The position numbers were made by a program, and so were the translations under genes. This document shows, piece by piece, positions 1 to 8,765 of a stretch of 64,000 nucleotides of DNA. How positions within the stretch are numbered: position 1 is the stretch's first letter; the number at the start of each line of letters is the position of its first letter. Source of the DNA: Treponema phagedenis. Lineage in GTDB: Bacteria; Spirochaetota; Spirochaetia; Treponematales; Treponemataceae. The notes beneath the pieces were generated by a model that saw only the letters and a list, made by a program, of their open reading frames with translations, had not been told where the DNA came from and did not search any database. The stretch is taken from NCBI RefSeq assembly GCF_008153345.1, contig NZ_CP042818.1, forward strand, positions 1,364,001 to 1,428,000. The letters are read 5' to 3'.

Positions 1-54
1 AAACGTTTTTATGCCGGTTGTTCCGGTGTAAAAATACAGTATGGAGGTTAACGT

Positions 55-321
55 ATGACTATTGCAGAAATGATTGCGCAAAGCGGTATGCTGACAGTGA
101 TCGGGATGGGGATTGTTTTTGTATTCCTTGCGATTCTGGTATTTGCGGTAATCGGAGTAAACAAGTTAGTTTCTGCCTTTGGGTGGGATAAGGAAGAGCC
201 TGCACCTGCTGCGCCTGCGGTATCTGCGGCTCCCACAAACACTACGATTCCTGCGGCAAGTACAAATGATTCGGTAATTGCCGCGATTGCGGTCGCTATT
301 CACGAACAACAAAATAATTAA
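55..321 (+). CDS. oadG: Oxaloacetate decarboxylase gamma chain (OadG)
   Basis: Small membrane subunit of the sodium-translocating decarboxylase; in this family it bridges the cytoplasmic alpha subunit and the membrane beta subunit. The 88-residue protein has one N-terminal transmembrane helix (about residues 12-35), then an Ala/Pro-rich linker (AAPAVSAAP) and a short tail, which is the standard gamma-chain layout and length. The start is preceded by GGAGG about 7 bases upstream. It ends 12 bases before oadA, and oadB follows, so the order oadG-oadA-oadB supports the call more than the poorly conserved sequence does. Any gene further upstream lies outside the window. Confidence 0.85.
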   Translation: MTIAEMIAQSGMLTVIGMGIVFVFLAILVFAVIGVNKLVSAFGWDKEEPAPAAPAVSAAPTNTTIPAASTNDSVIAAIAVAIHEQQNN

Positions 322-333
322 GGAGTATGCAAA

Positions 334-2133
334 ATGAATAAGGTTCACATTACTGATTTAGTATTACGGGATGCACATCAGTCGCTTCATGCAACGCGCA
401 TGACTACTGCGGATATGCTTCCGATTTGTGACAAGCTTGATGCAATCGGCTATTGGAGTTTGGAGGGCTGGGGAGGCGCAACATACGATTCCTGTATTCG
501 CTTCCTGAATGAAGACCCGTGGGAAAGACTACGCGCGTTGCACAAAGCTTTGCCGAAAACACCGATTATGATGCTTTTGCGCGGACAAAACCTTTTGGGG
601 TATCGCCATTATGCGGATGATGTGGTTGACGCCTTTGTCGAAACCGCCGCAAAAAACGGTGTCGGTGTGTTCCGCATTTTTGATGCTTTGAACGATCCGC
701 GCAATTTACAGCAGGCAGCCAACGCGGCAAAGAAAACCGGAAAGCATGTACAGATGGCTATCTCATATGCGACAACTCCGTATCACACAACCGAAAAATA
801 TGCGGAACTTGCAAAAGAATATGCAAAGTTCGGTGCGGACTCAATTTGTATTAAAGATATGGCGGGGCTTTTAAAACCCTATGAGGCATATGAGCTTGTA
901 AAAGCAATCAAAGCAAAGGTTGACCTGCCGATCGAGGTGCACACTCATGCGACAACCGGCATGTCGGTAGCAACTTTGATAAAAGCTGCCGAAGCGGGCG
1001 CTGATATTCTTGATACCGCAATCTCTTCCATGTCGATGGGAACATCGCACAGTCCGACCGAAACAATCGTTGAGATTTTGCGCGGCACCAAAATGGACAC
1101 CAATCTTGATATTGAGCTGTTACTGGAGATTGCCGCGTATTTCCGTGAAGTGCGCAAGCATTATGCGCAATTTGAATCGAGCTTCCTCGGTGCCGATACC
1201 CGAATTCTGGTATCGCAGGTGCCGGGCGGCATGCTTTCAAATCTTGAAAACCAATTACGGGATCAGGGCGCTTCGGATAAGATTGACCAAGTGTTAAAAG
1301 AAATCCCGCTTGTGCAAAAGGATTGCGGCTATATTCCGTTAGTAACTCCCACAAGTCAAATTGTAGGTACACAATCGGTGTTTAACGTACTTTTCGGCAG
1401 ATATAAGCGGCTGACACAGGAAACGCGCGGACTTTTAACCGGCAAATACGGAAAAACACCTGCTCCCTGCAATGCGGATTTAGTTCAACGCGCACTGCAA
1501 GAAGAAAAAATGGATGCGCTGATTACAGAGCGCCCTGCAGACCTTTTGCCGAAAGAGCTTGATAAAATTAAAAAGGAAGCAAAAGCTGCCGGTGCCGGAG
1601 ATTGCATTGAGGATGTACTTACCTATGCAATGTTCCCGAAAGTCGCAGCTAAATTCTTCAGCGAGCGCTCAAAAGGACCGGTCAAGTTTGAAGCTCCGGC
1701 AGCAAAACCTGCAAAACCCGCCGCAAAGGGCGGCTCATACGTTGTCTCCGTAAACAACACTGATTACAACGTAACGTCTTCGGGCTCAAGTATTACCGTA
1801 AACGGAGCAGCTTATACTATTAACGTGCGGGAAGGCGGGGCTGCGTCCGTACAAGCGGCAGCTCCCGCATCGGTGCCGGTACAAGCGGCTGCTCCTGCAC
1901 AAACCGCCGCTCCGAGCGGAACCGGCACGCCGGTACCGGCTCCCGTAGCAGGCACTGTAATAAAACACGCGGTAGCTGAAGGCAGCAGCGTTGTTTCTGG
2001 AGAAACGGTTGTTATTATCGAGTCCATGAAAATGGAGCTTGAAATCAAAGCCCCTGTGGCAGGCTCAATCCATTTCACCGCTGCGGCGGGAACTCAGATT
2101 GATGCGGAGCAAGTTCTTGCGGAAATCAGATAG
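334..2133 (+). CDS. oadA: Oxaloacetate decarboxylase alpha chain (biotin-containing)
   Basis: Carboxyltransferase subunit that moves CO2 from oxaloacetate to a protein-bound biotin; decarboxylation of that biotin by OadB drives Na+ export. The first 450 or so residues form the HMGL-like TIM barrel plus the conserved carboxylase domain (early motif VLRDAHQSLHATR; metal-site motif EVHTHATTG near residue 200). A long Ala/Pro linker (about 470-530) leads to a C-terminal biotinyl domain with the motif ESMKMELE, biotinylated Lys at residue 566. Length 599 is normal for OadA. AGGAGT precedes the ATG. Pyruvate carboxylase B subunit or methylmalonyl-CoA carboxyltransferase are close relatives, but flanking oadG and oadB favour oxaloacetate decarboxylase. 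Confidence 0.95.
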   Translation: MNKVHITDLVLRDAHQSLHATRMTTADMLPICDKLDAIGYWSLEGWGGATYDSCIRFLNEDPWERLRALHKALPKTPIMMLLRGQNLLGYRHYADDVVDAFVETAAKNGVGVFRIFDALNDPRNLQQAANAAKKTGKHVQMAISYATTPYHTTEKYAELAKEYAKFGADSICIKDMAGLLKPYEAYELVKAIKAKVDLPIEVHTHATTGMSVATLIKAAEAGADILDTAISSMSMGTSHSPTETIVEILRGTKMDTNLDIELLLEIAAYFREVRKHYAQFESSFLGADTRILVSQVPGGMLSNLENQLRDQGASDKIDQVLKEIPLVQKDCGYIPLVTPTSQIVGTQSVFNVLFGRYKRLTQETRGLLTGKYGKTPAPCNADLVQRALQEEKMDALITERPADLLPKELDKIKKEAKAAGAGDCIEDVLTYAMFPKVAAKFFSERSKGPVKFEAPAAKPAKPAAKGGSYVVSVNNTDYNVTSSGSSITVNGAAYTINVREGGAASVQAAAPASVPVQAAAPAQTAAPSGTGTPVPAPVAGTVIKHAVAEGSSVVSGETVVIIESMKMELEIKAPVAGSIHFTAAAGTQIDAEQVLAEIR

Positions 2134-2146
2134 GACGGTATAAAAT

Positions 2147-3529
2147 ATGTTAGAAAAACAGGCTGTTGTAAAAAAACAGAAAAAATTTATCACAATCGTA
2201 ATACTTTTTGCCGTTGCGTTTTCAGCGCTTTTCTCGATAAGCGGCAAGGTATTTGCCGATTCGGGCAATGACGAAAGCGTTGTTGCGAACGAAAACATTA
2301 TTGCCGGCTCTGAAAATGTACCGAAAATTGCTATCGGCAAATTTTTAGAAAATACATGGAAAAATACCGGCATACAATCCTTTATTACGGGACAGGAAGA
2401 GATGCCCGACATCGCCGACCCGCAAAAAATGAATACAATCTTCGGGTATCAGCAGCTTATCATGCTGCTTGTCGGTTTGCTGATTATCTACCTCGGTGCC
2501 GCAAAAGACTTTGAGCCCTTGCTTCTTATTCCGATCGGATTCGGCACCGTGCTGGTTAACATTCCGGGTGCGGGTATGTACAGTGAGCACGGAATGCTCA
2601 AGCTTATCTATGATGCCGGTGTCGGCAATGAGTTTTTCCCGATGCTCATATTTATGGGAATAGGCGCACTTACGGATTTTGGGCCGCTGATTGCAAATCC
2701 TAAAACCGCAATCTTGGGCGGAGCGGCGCAGCTCGGCGTATTTATTACCCTTTTCGGTGTTTCCGTTATGAATTATATTCCGGGGATTGATTACACCATG
2801 CTCGATGCCTGCGCAATTGCCATTATCGGCGGTGCCGACGGGCCGACCTCAATTTATGTTGCGGGAAAACTTGCCAAGGATTTAATGGCGGTTATCGCCG
2901 TTGCGGCATACTCGTATATGGCATTGGTGCCGATTATCCAGCCGCCGATTATGAGGCTGCTTACCACACAGCATGAACGAAAAATAAAGATGAAGCAGCT
3001 GCGCAAGGTTTCAAAAACCGAAAAAATACTTTTTCCGATTACCATGTTGCTGCTTTCGATTTTGCTTATTCCTCCCGCAGCCCCGCTTATCGGCATGATC
3101 GCCTTCGGCAATTTTGTGCGTGAATGCGGCGTTGTAGAGCGGCTTTCAAAGACAATGGCAAATGAACTGCTCAACATTGTTTCCATTTTGCTTTCGCTCG
3201 GCGTCGGCTCACAAATGACGCCGGATAAAATTATGAACCCGAATGCGCTCGGCATTATCGTGCTTGGGCTTTTTGCCTTTGCCGTTGCAACCGCAGGCGG
3301 TGTTCTGATGGCAAAACTGATGAACCTCTTCTTAAAAGAAAAAATCAATCCGCTTATCGGTTCCGCCGGAGTTTCCGCCGTTCCGATGGCAGCCCGCGTG
3401 TCTAACAAAGTAGGTTTGGAAGAAGACCCGACAAACTTCCTGTTGATGCACGCAATGGGGCCGAACGTTGCCGGTGTTATCGGCACCGCGATTACCGCAG
3501 GCGTATTTATTTCAGCGTACGGCGGTTAA
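2147..3529 (+). CDS. oadB: Sodium ion-translocating decarboxylase beta chain (OadB)
   Basis: Integral membrane subunit that decarboxylates carboxybiotin and couples this to Na+ export. It has about ten hydrophobic helices and the family motif [16 protein letters not shown] containing the conserved Asp of the sodium/proton site. Length is 460 residues, somewhat long because of an N-terminal extension with an extra hydrophobic segment (about residues 14-36) followed by a polar stretch before the core starts near residue 95. It starts 13 bases after the oadA stop. A hairpin with a T-run follows the stop. The energetic role in a fermenting treponeme (Na+ gradient from oxaloacetate) is inferred from family knowledge. 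Confidence 0.93.
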   Translation: MLEKQAVVKKQKKFITIVILFAVAFSALFSISGKVFADSGNDESVVANENIIAGSENVPKIAIGKFLENTWKNTGIQSFITGQEEMPDIADPQKMNTIFGYQQLIMLLVGLLIIYLGAAKDFEPLLLIPIGFGTVLVNIPGAGMYSEHGMLKLIYDAGVGNEFFPMLIFMGIGALTDFGPLIANPKTAILGGAAQLGVFITLFGVSVMNYIPGIDYTMLDACAIAIIGGADGPTSIYVAGKLAKDLMAVIAVAAYSYMALVPIIQPPIMRLLTTQHERKIKMKQLRKVSKTEKILFPITMLLLSILLIPPAAPLIGMIAFGNFVRECGVVERLSKTMANELLNIVSILLSLGVGSQMTPDKIMNPNALGIIVLGLFAFAVATAGGVLMAKLMNLFLKEKINPLIGSAGVSAVPMAARVSNKVGLEEDPTNFLLMHAMGPNVAGVIGTAITAGVFISAYGG

Positions 3530-3558
3530 GCATCCCCGCATTTTCTTAACATAATGCA

Positions 3559-3590
3559 AAAGGCACCTTCTTTGGAGGGTGCTTTTTTTG
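3559..3590 (+). terminator. Intrinsic terminator of oadGAB
   Basis: Stem GCACC (3563-3567) pairs with GGTGC (3578-3582) and is followed by seven or more T. Its position just past the oadB stop fits an operon terminator. Confidence 0.75.
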
Positions 3591-3705
3591 TGCAGAAATG
3601 TATTGTATGTTTTTCAGGGTTTAGAATTCCGGTTCTCTCGGCATGTTTAAGATCACGGCACCGTCTGTTTACATATGGCAGCAGAAGCACGATACTGCAA
3701 GTCCA

Positions 3706-3901
3706 TGAGTGTAGCATTTTGTCATTAACTTCCTGTTATACAAATCAGAGCGCCAACAATAAGGGCTTGCGGATTTAAGCATTCCTATGGTAAACTGCTC
3801 GCCGTTGCGCCGTGTCGGACTCTTTTTTATAAAATTTTTTACGATTTGTATAAAAAATGCATTAAGAAAAATAATCGAATTATCAAAAAAACGTTATATT
3901 A
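3706..3901 (-). repeat. IS630-type modular MITE, copy 1 (reverse orientation)
   Basis: About 195 bases. The left side carries GTGTAGCATTTTGTCATTAACTTC, a variant of the IS630 right end at 31048, cited here as positions 3709-3732. The right side ends AAAAAACGTTATATTA, the other family terminus. Between them are the shared modules ATTCCTATGGTAAACTGCTC and GTGTCGGACTCTTTTTTATA. It lies between the convergent oadB and solute-binding-protein genes, and no gene is visible in it. Confidence 0.75.
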
Positions 3902-3945
3902 GTGTGTGTTGCTCTGATATATCACGTCCTTTGTAGAATATGCTA

Positions 3946-4767
3946 CTAATTGATTTTGATTATTGATATATCATTCCCGAACCATTTAGTTGAAATTTCT
4001 TTCACCGTTCCTTCAAATTGTATCTGCTCTAATGCTTTTTGTACCATATCGCGTAATTTAATATCTTTATGTCTGAAACCGAAGGCATAATAATCGGTTG
4101 CGAGCGGTTCATCAAAAATTCGATACGGACGATGTTCTCTGAGAATCATGGAATAAATCGTGAGCAAATTGACTACAATTGCATCCGTCTTTTTGTTTTC
4201 AAGAGCTACCAGCAAATCCATAAATTCATCAAGTTCCAAAATACTGTATTTACCTGCTTTTTCCTCGAGATGTTCTTTTAAAAGACCGGCAGCGGTTGAA
4301 CCTTTTTGAATGCCGATGCATTTATCCACCAAATCATCGAAAGTAAAAATTGCGGCGGAATCCAAAGTTACAATAACTTGTGCATCCTTCAAATAAGGCT
4401 GAGTAAATGCATAGATTTTTTCTCGATCCGGTGTTATGGATAAACCGCTTGCAATACAATCAACCTCTCCGGAATCAAGAATCGCTTCTTTTTCATCCCA
4501 AGAAATAGCTTTTACCTTTATTTTTAAGTGAAGCTTTTTTGCTGCAGCCTCCAGAAGATCAATATCATATCCGACCATGTATCCCGAAAGAGAAGAGCTT
4601 ATGAGCGGGGGCAGAGGATCCCCGACCCCGACTGTTATAAAACCGTTTACTCGTACCTTATCAAAAGAAACATCAGTATAGGCATTTTTTTCTTCATCGG
4701 ATTTTAAGTTTTTTTGACAAGAAGAAATTAAAAAAATTAAAAAAAAGATTGTAAATATTTTTTTCAT
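3946..4767 (-). CDS. Amino-acid ABC transporter solute-binding lipoprotein (paralogue 2)
   Basis: Bacterial extracellular solute-binding protein family 3 (GlnH/HisJ-like), 273 residues, likely tethered outside the inner membrane. A hydrophobic N-terminus ends in the lipobox FLISSC, with the Cys at residue 17. The family signature GYMVGYDIDLLEAAAKKL lies near residue 65, and a typical segment SGEVDCIASGLSITPDREK lies near 105. It sits 35 bases downstream of a full-length paralogue with the same length and architecture, so this is a tandem duplication. No permease or ATPase is encoded nearby, so the binding proteins are orphan or serve a distant transporter. Ligand is unknown; polar amino acids are typical. 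Confidence 0.85.
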   Translation of the reverse strand: MKKIFTIFFLIFLISSCQKNLKSDEEKNAYTDVSFDKVRVNGFITVGVGDPLPPLISSSLSGYMVGYDIDLLEAAAKKLHLKIKVKAISWDEKEAILDSGEVDCIASGLSITPDREKIYAFTQPYLKDAQVIVTLDSAAIFTFDDLVDKCIGIQKGSTAAGLLKEHLEEKAGKYSILELDEFMDLLVALENKKTDAIVVNLLTIYSMILREHRPYRIFDEPLATDYYAFGFRHKDIKLRDMVQKALEQIQFEGTVKEISTKWFGNDISIIKIN

Positions 4768-4802
4768 TCCAAGTCCCCCGCTGTATTCTCTTTATATATT
4801 AT

Positions 4803-5624
4803 TTACTCGATTCCGATAATAGAAAGATTTATTCCAAGCCATTTTTGAGATATATTATAGGCTTCGCCTCTTTCTTCCAGTTTTTCCAAAGCTCCTTGAA
4901 CCGCCTCCATTAATGCAATATTTCCTTTCTTAAAACCGACGGCATACACTTCGGAATTTAACGGCATATCCAATATTTTAAGCGGCATCCCCAACCGCCG
5001 AATAGCATCGTGGGCGGTAACCAAGTCAACAATCCCCGAATCCACCGAGCCGTTTATAACAGCTTCAAAAACATCGGTGGTGGTTTCCATAGGGATAACA
5101 TCTTTTAAAGATAAAAGAAAATCGGGATTTGCCGCAAGTGCACTTTCCGCAGATGAGGAGGCTTGAAAAGCCATTCGTTTCTTTTTTAATTCATTGAGCT
5201 TGCGATAGGTACTCTTATTGGAAACAATAATAACCTGCGCTGTACGCGCATAAGCTCCGGAAAAACAAAACACGTCCTCTCGTTCGGGGGTAACACTCAG
5301 TGCAGACCAAATACAGTCAACCTCTCCGATATCAAGTAGGGTGTTTTTTAACGACCAGGGAATAGGTCGTATTTCAAGGGTAATCCCCAGAATTCTGCAA
5401 ACAGCACGGGCAAGATCAACATCATAGCCGACAATTTGAGATTCTCCGTATTTAAAGCACATCGGGGGAGAATCATCATCAACACCCATAATTAATTTTC
5501 CCGACGCTAAAACTTTGGATAAGGAAATATCATCGGAGACTAATTCTTCGCTTTCTTTTTCGCAAGAAAAAAACAAAAATAAGAGTTGAAAAGCTATGAT
5601 GCACAAGAGAATTTTACTTTTCAC
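4803..5624 (-). CDS. Amino-acid ABC transporter solute-binding lipoprotein (paralogue 1)
   Basis: Same family and exactly the same length (273 residues) as its downstream neighbour. The signal peptide ends in the lipobox FLFFSC (Cys near residue 21). The motif IVGYDVDLARAVCRI lies near residue 66 and GEVDCIWSALSVTPERE near 105, matching the same segments of the paralogue. It follows the PASTA-domain gene by 34 bases, so the three genes probably form one minus-strand transcript ordered PASTA, paralogue 1, paralogue 2. The two copies have diverged widely outside the ligand-site motifs, suggesting an old duplication with different ligands. Confidence 0.85.
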   Translation of the reverse strand: MKSKILLCIIAFQLLFLFFSCEKESEELVSDDISLSKVLASGKLIMGVDDDSPPMCFKYGESQIVGYDVDLARAVCRILGITLEIRPIPWSLKNTLLDIGEVDCIWSALSVTPEREDVFCFSGAYARTAQVIIVSNKSTYRKLNELKKKRMAFQASSSAESALAANPDFLLSLKDVIPMETTTDVFEAVINGSVDSGIVDLVTAHDAIRRLGMPLKILDMPLNSEVYAVGFKKGNIALMEAVQGALEKLEERGEAYNISQKWLGINLSIIGIE

Positions 5625-5658
5625 GGATTCCTCCTATCATTTATGAATATTGAATAAT

Positions 5659-6654
5659 TTACCGTTTTACCTCAAAAGAATATATTTCTTTATTTGAAAC
5701 AGATAAAACAAGCAGAGTACCCGAAGGCACGCCGTAAGGAATAAGACATTTGCCTCCCGTATGCTTAAATGATACCAGTTGTATTCTGTTTCCATTAGTA
5801 TATGATGCATCAAGAGAGACGGTAAACGGATAGGGATATTTCGGTAAGTTTACCGAAAGAATCCCGTAAACCTCATCGGTTCCAGAATCTGCAGGGAATG
5901 AAACTGTTGCATTCACAAAAGAATTTGCGGGAACTTGCATTCCTGCTGCGGGATTTTGCGAAACAATTTCCGCATAGGTTTTCGTACTTGCCTCTCCTTG
6001 CACAAAATTAAAACAAACCGAAGATTTTACCATCATTTTATAAAGTTCAGGCAAGGTTTTACCGGTAATTTGCGGAACCTTCACCGTCTCTTTCTCCATA
6101 CCTTTACTAACTACAAATTCAAGCTGCACATTACTGCTTATCGGCGTATCAGGTGCCGGATTTTGCTCAAGAATAGTTCCTGCTGGCTGCCGACTGTACT
6201 TATATAAATACGGCTGTTTAATACTGATATATTGCTTATTTCCTGAAGTGAAAAGAAGCTGTAATTTTTGCTGAACGTCTTCAATGGACTCTCCGATGTA
6301 ATTATCGATTTTGTCAATAACGGTTCCCTGACTTACGACAAGATCAATATATTTTCCGCCCTTGACAATTGCGCCTGGCGAAGGATCCTGCTCCAAAACT
6401 CTTCCTGCCTTTGATACATCCTCGGTATACCGCAACTGCACTTTCGGATAAAGCTCTTTTGCCTGCATTTCGATTGTTGCCGCAATAAAATCCTTTCCGA
6501 CAACATTCGGCACCATTACCTTATCGGCACTTTTAAGGGAAATAAAAAAAACAAGCATAGAAACTGCAATAACAATGAGCAACATCACAAAAGAGGTCAA
6601 AACAATTATTTTTCCGTTTCCGCTAATCTCGTCAGATAAATCACCTAAACCCAT
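5659..6654 (-). CDS. PASTA-domain membrane protein
   Basis: A 331-residue protein with one N-terminal transmembrane helix (about residues 17-40), then three PASTA-like repeats, recognisable by motifs such as VPNVVGKDFIAATIEM, YIGESIEDVQQKL and VPQITGKTLPELYKMM, each followed by a block like GxxLEQxPxPGxxV. PASTA domains bind peptidoglycan or muropeptides and are usually attached to Ser/Thr kinases or penicillin-binding proteins. Here there is no kinase or transpeptidase domain, only a short non-PASTA C-terminus (about 275-331). A cell-wall-sensing or scaffold role is inferred. It is first in the minus-strand unit with the two binding lipoproteins. Confidence 0.8.
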   Translation of the reverse strand: MGLGDLSDEISGNGKIIVLTSFVMLLIVIAVSMLVFFISLKSADKVMVPNVVGKDFIAATIEMQAKELYPKVQLRYTEDVSKAGRVLEQDPSPGAIVKGGKYIDLVVSQGTVIDKIDNYIGESIEDVQQKLQLLFTSGNKQYISIKQPYLYKYSRQPAGTILEQNPAPDTPISSNVQLEFVVSKGMEKETVKVPQITGKTLPELYKMMVKSSVCFNFVQGEASTKTYAEIVSQNPAAGMQVPANSFVNATVSFPADSGTDEVYGILSVNLPKYPYPFTVSLDASYTNGNRIQLVSFKHTGGKCLIPYGVPSGTLLVLSVSNKEIYSFEVKR

Positions 6655-6877
6655 ATTTTCCTACCATTATCAAGAGTATATATTGAAAATAAGTTTAGCA
6701 AAAAATAAAGAAAAGTTAAAGAGCTCATAAAAAAGAATATTCAAAGGCTCATATACAAACACAAATTGAGCGTTTTTATACGTTCTGATCTAAAATCTGA
6801 TAAGACAGGCAGCTATAAAAATTGATTTTTCTGTAAATCGTTTTAATATTATGGAGTTTTTGCATGCGTTGCAAAAT

Positions 6878-7192
6878 TAGTACAGTACTTTTGATAACGC
6901 AAGATATTTCATTTTAAAAATTTGTAAAAAAAATTTTATAAAAGAGAGTCGAACTCGGCACAAGGGCGAAGTTTTAAAAAAATTTACTCTAACTTCGCCA
7001 ACGAGTTTTAAAGCTTTCAGTTTTACAGTTTTGTATTGATGCTTTAAAAACATCGTTTGGAATTTAGCAAGGGCGAACCCTTGGAATTTAGCAACGGTGG
7101 GCAATTTACCACAGGAATACTGAATTCACAATCCATCATTGTTGAATGCCTCGATCAGCATAACAGTAAGCTAATTACAAAACGCTCCATTA
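6878..7192 (+). repeat. IS630-type modular MITE, copy 2
   Basis: About 315 bases bounded by TA (6878-6879) followed by GTACAGTACTTTTGATAACG, and on the right by CTAATTACAAAACGCTCCATTA. The interior holds the module TTTATAAAAGAGAGTCGAAC, an inverted repeat GGCGAAGTT...AACTTCGCC, and a second one with GATGCTTTAAAAACATC and GGTGGGCAATTTACCACAGG. The rest of the 6655-7250 interval shows no gene. Confidence 0.75.
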
Positions 7193-7242
7193 ATTTATCC
7201 TGCGATTATTTTAGTAAAATAAGTCTTATACGAATAATTGAG

Positions 7243-7283
7243 CATAAAAAAATCCCGTCGGGAGTATGCAGACCGACGGGATT
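7243..7283 (-). terminator. Strong minus-strand intrinsic terminator
   Basis: A perfect 11-base stem, AATCCCGTCGG (7251-7261) with CCGACGGGATT (7273-7283), is followed on the minus strand by a run of T. It is downstream of the small minus-strand unit at 7310-7415 and separates it from the MITE. Confidence 0.8.
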
Positions 7284-7313
7284 AAAATAGAGTATAAATC
7301 ATTCACACTTATC

Positions 7314-7343
7314 AATACTTTTTTACGAGCGTTTTACTTATGG
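7314..7343 (-). other. Possible 9-codon leader peptide with ATA start
   Basis: On the minus strand AGGAGG sits 5 bases before ATA AGT AAA ACG CTC GTA AAA AAG TAT, then TGA TAA in frame. This would encode a very short basic peptide ((M)SKTLVKKY). A -35-like TTGACA and a weak -10 lie upstream and a strong terminator lies about 30 bases downstream, so the whole resembles a self-contained mini-transcript. ATA is a very rare start; a mutated ATG is an alternative. Confidence 0.3.
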
Positions 7344-7384
7344 AAACCTCCTAATCACGATTTATATCTTGATGATTTAAGTTA

Positions 7385-7413
7385 CCATAAGATTACAAGC
7401 TTGTCAAGAAGTT
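7385..7413 (-). promoter_or_regulatory. Candidate minus-strand promoter (TTGACA)
   Basis: Minus-strand TTGACA, complement of TGTCAA at about 7402-7407, is followed after 17 bases by TAACTT. The -10 is weak. It would drive a transcript of roughly 120 bases ending at the terminator at 7243-7283. Confidence 0.35.
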
Positions 7414-7436
7414 TTTGAATTTTTTTTTCTTTTTTT

Positions 7437-8186
7437 TTAATTTAATTTTTTATGTAATTCCTCAAAGCATTCGCCTAAATCCGATATGGTTAAAACCGCT
7501 TTTGAATCAAAATACGTAGGTTGATTATTAATGATAACAACCTTTCCCCCGTTTTGATGTACAATACCCGGCAATGCTGCCGCAGGATAGACGGTCAAAC
7601 TTGTTCCAAGTACCAAAAGTAAATCAGCTTTTGAGCATTCGCGTTCAGCACGTAAAAGAGCTGTTTGCGGAAGAGCTTCTCCAAAAAAGGTTATTGCAGG
7701 CTTCATAACGCCGCCGCATTTCGGACAACGCGGGACATTTCCTGTTTTTGCAGTTTCCACAACCGCGGCAAAGTCAACGGTATGCCGGCAATCAATACAA
7801 TAGTGTTGAGCCGGCGTTCCGTGTACTTCAATTACATCGGTACTCCCCGCTTTTTGATGCAATAAATCGATGTTTTGTGTAATTAATGCTTTTAATAAGC
7901 CTTTTTTTTCAAGTTCTGCAAGTACAATATGTACGATAGCAGGATGCTTTTCTTCAAGACCGTAAATAAACTCTTTTGCAAGTCCATAATATATAGAAGG
8001 ATCTCGGTAAAAAACATCGATATCAAACATTTTTTCCGTATTCGGTTGCTTATATAAACCATCTTTTCCGCGAAAATCCTTTATGCCTGAAAGCGTACTG
8101 ACTCCTGCACCGGTAAAAGCAACACAATGCTTTGCATTTTTGATCAGATCGTATAATTCATCGTATTTTTCTTGTAAATTTTCCAC
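7437..8186 (-). CDS. NAD-dependent protein deacylase, Sir2 family
   Basis: Removes acyl groups from lysines using NAD+. All hallmarks are present: the NAD-binding motif [15 protein letters not shown] (residues 26-40), QNID (104-107), catalytic His122 in HGT, four zinc-binding cysteines in two CxxC pairs (C130/C133 and C154/C157), and [10 protein letters not shown] near 190. Length 249 is typical of bacterial sirtuins. The start is GTG with AGGAGG five bases upstream. There is no obvious operon partner. The substrate specificity (acetyl versus longer acyl) cannot be read from these motifs; the family is usually called CobB/SrtN. Confidence 0.93.
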   Translation of the reverse strand: MENLQEKYDELYDLIKNAKHCVAFTGAGVSTLSGIKDFRGKDGLYKQPNTEKMFDIDVFYRDPSIYYGLAKEFIYGLEEKHPAIVHIVLAELEKKGLLKALITQNIDLLHQKAGSTDVIEVHGTPAQHYCIDCRHTVDFAAVVETAKTGNVPRCPKCGGVMKPAITFFGEALPQTALLRAERECSKADLLLVLGTSLTVYPAAALPGIVHQNGGKVVIINNQPTYFDSKAVLTISDLGECFEELHKKLN

Positions 8187-8409
8187 TACATCCTCCTCAT
8201 ATCTGATTATTTTTCTTACGAAACGATGCCACTATAATTATATAGGCTTACAGAGGAAAAAACAATACGATAGTTTAATCGCTTCCGGACTGAAACAAAA
8301 AAGAAACGCTCCTGTTAAACCTCGCCAATTTCACTTGCTGCAAGAACAATCCGGTTCTGAACATTCCGTAACTTCTCATACCTTAGGATTTTCATTAATT
8401 AAGAGAGTA

Positions 8410-8612
8410 AAAACGGTATAATTTTGCCATGGACGGCAAAATTATACCTTGCGAGTTTAAAAGCTTTGCAAACAGTTTTGCTTTAAAACGTCGCTGTTGT
8501 TTGGAACCACGGGCATCCGTGCCCGTTCTGAGTTTTGACGTCCATGTCAAAACCAAACCTATGAGTTTGAAAGCTCCCATACTGTTTATGCGTAAGCTCG
8601 GTTCTTGACATG
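8410..8612. repeat. Hairpin-module repeat block (MITE fragment), copy 3
   Basis: Contains several family modules: palindrome TATAATTTTGCCATGGACGG with its mate, ACCACGGGCATCCGTGCCCG, TTTTGACGTCCATGTCAAAA and CCTATGAGTTTGAAAGCTCC. Clear IS-like termini are not seen, so this may be a truncated element. The whole 8187-8765 interval contains no convincing gene. Confidence 0.55.
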
Positions 8613-8765
8613 CCATAAAATTCGTGTTAGATAATGGAGCAAGAACGGAAACGATAATAAAAATTGCATTCTTAAAACCGCATGAGTAGCACTCAATATA
8701 AAAAAATTGAAATATACGTAGCGGGAATTATTTTGCAATGAAAGAAATGCAAGGAGCAGAACCGT

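Noticed and set aside
7057..7290. A 77-codon open frame over copy 2 of the MITE
   Set aside because: It crosses the MITE end and the terminator hairpin and has no proper start.
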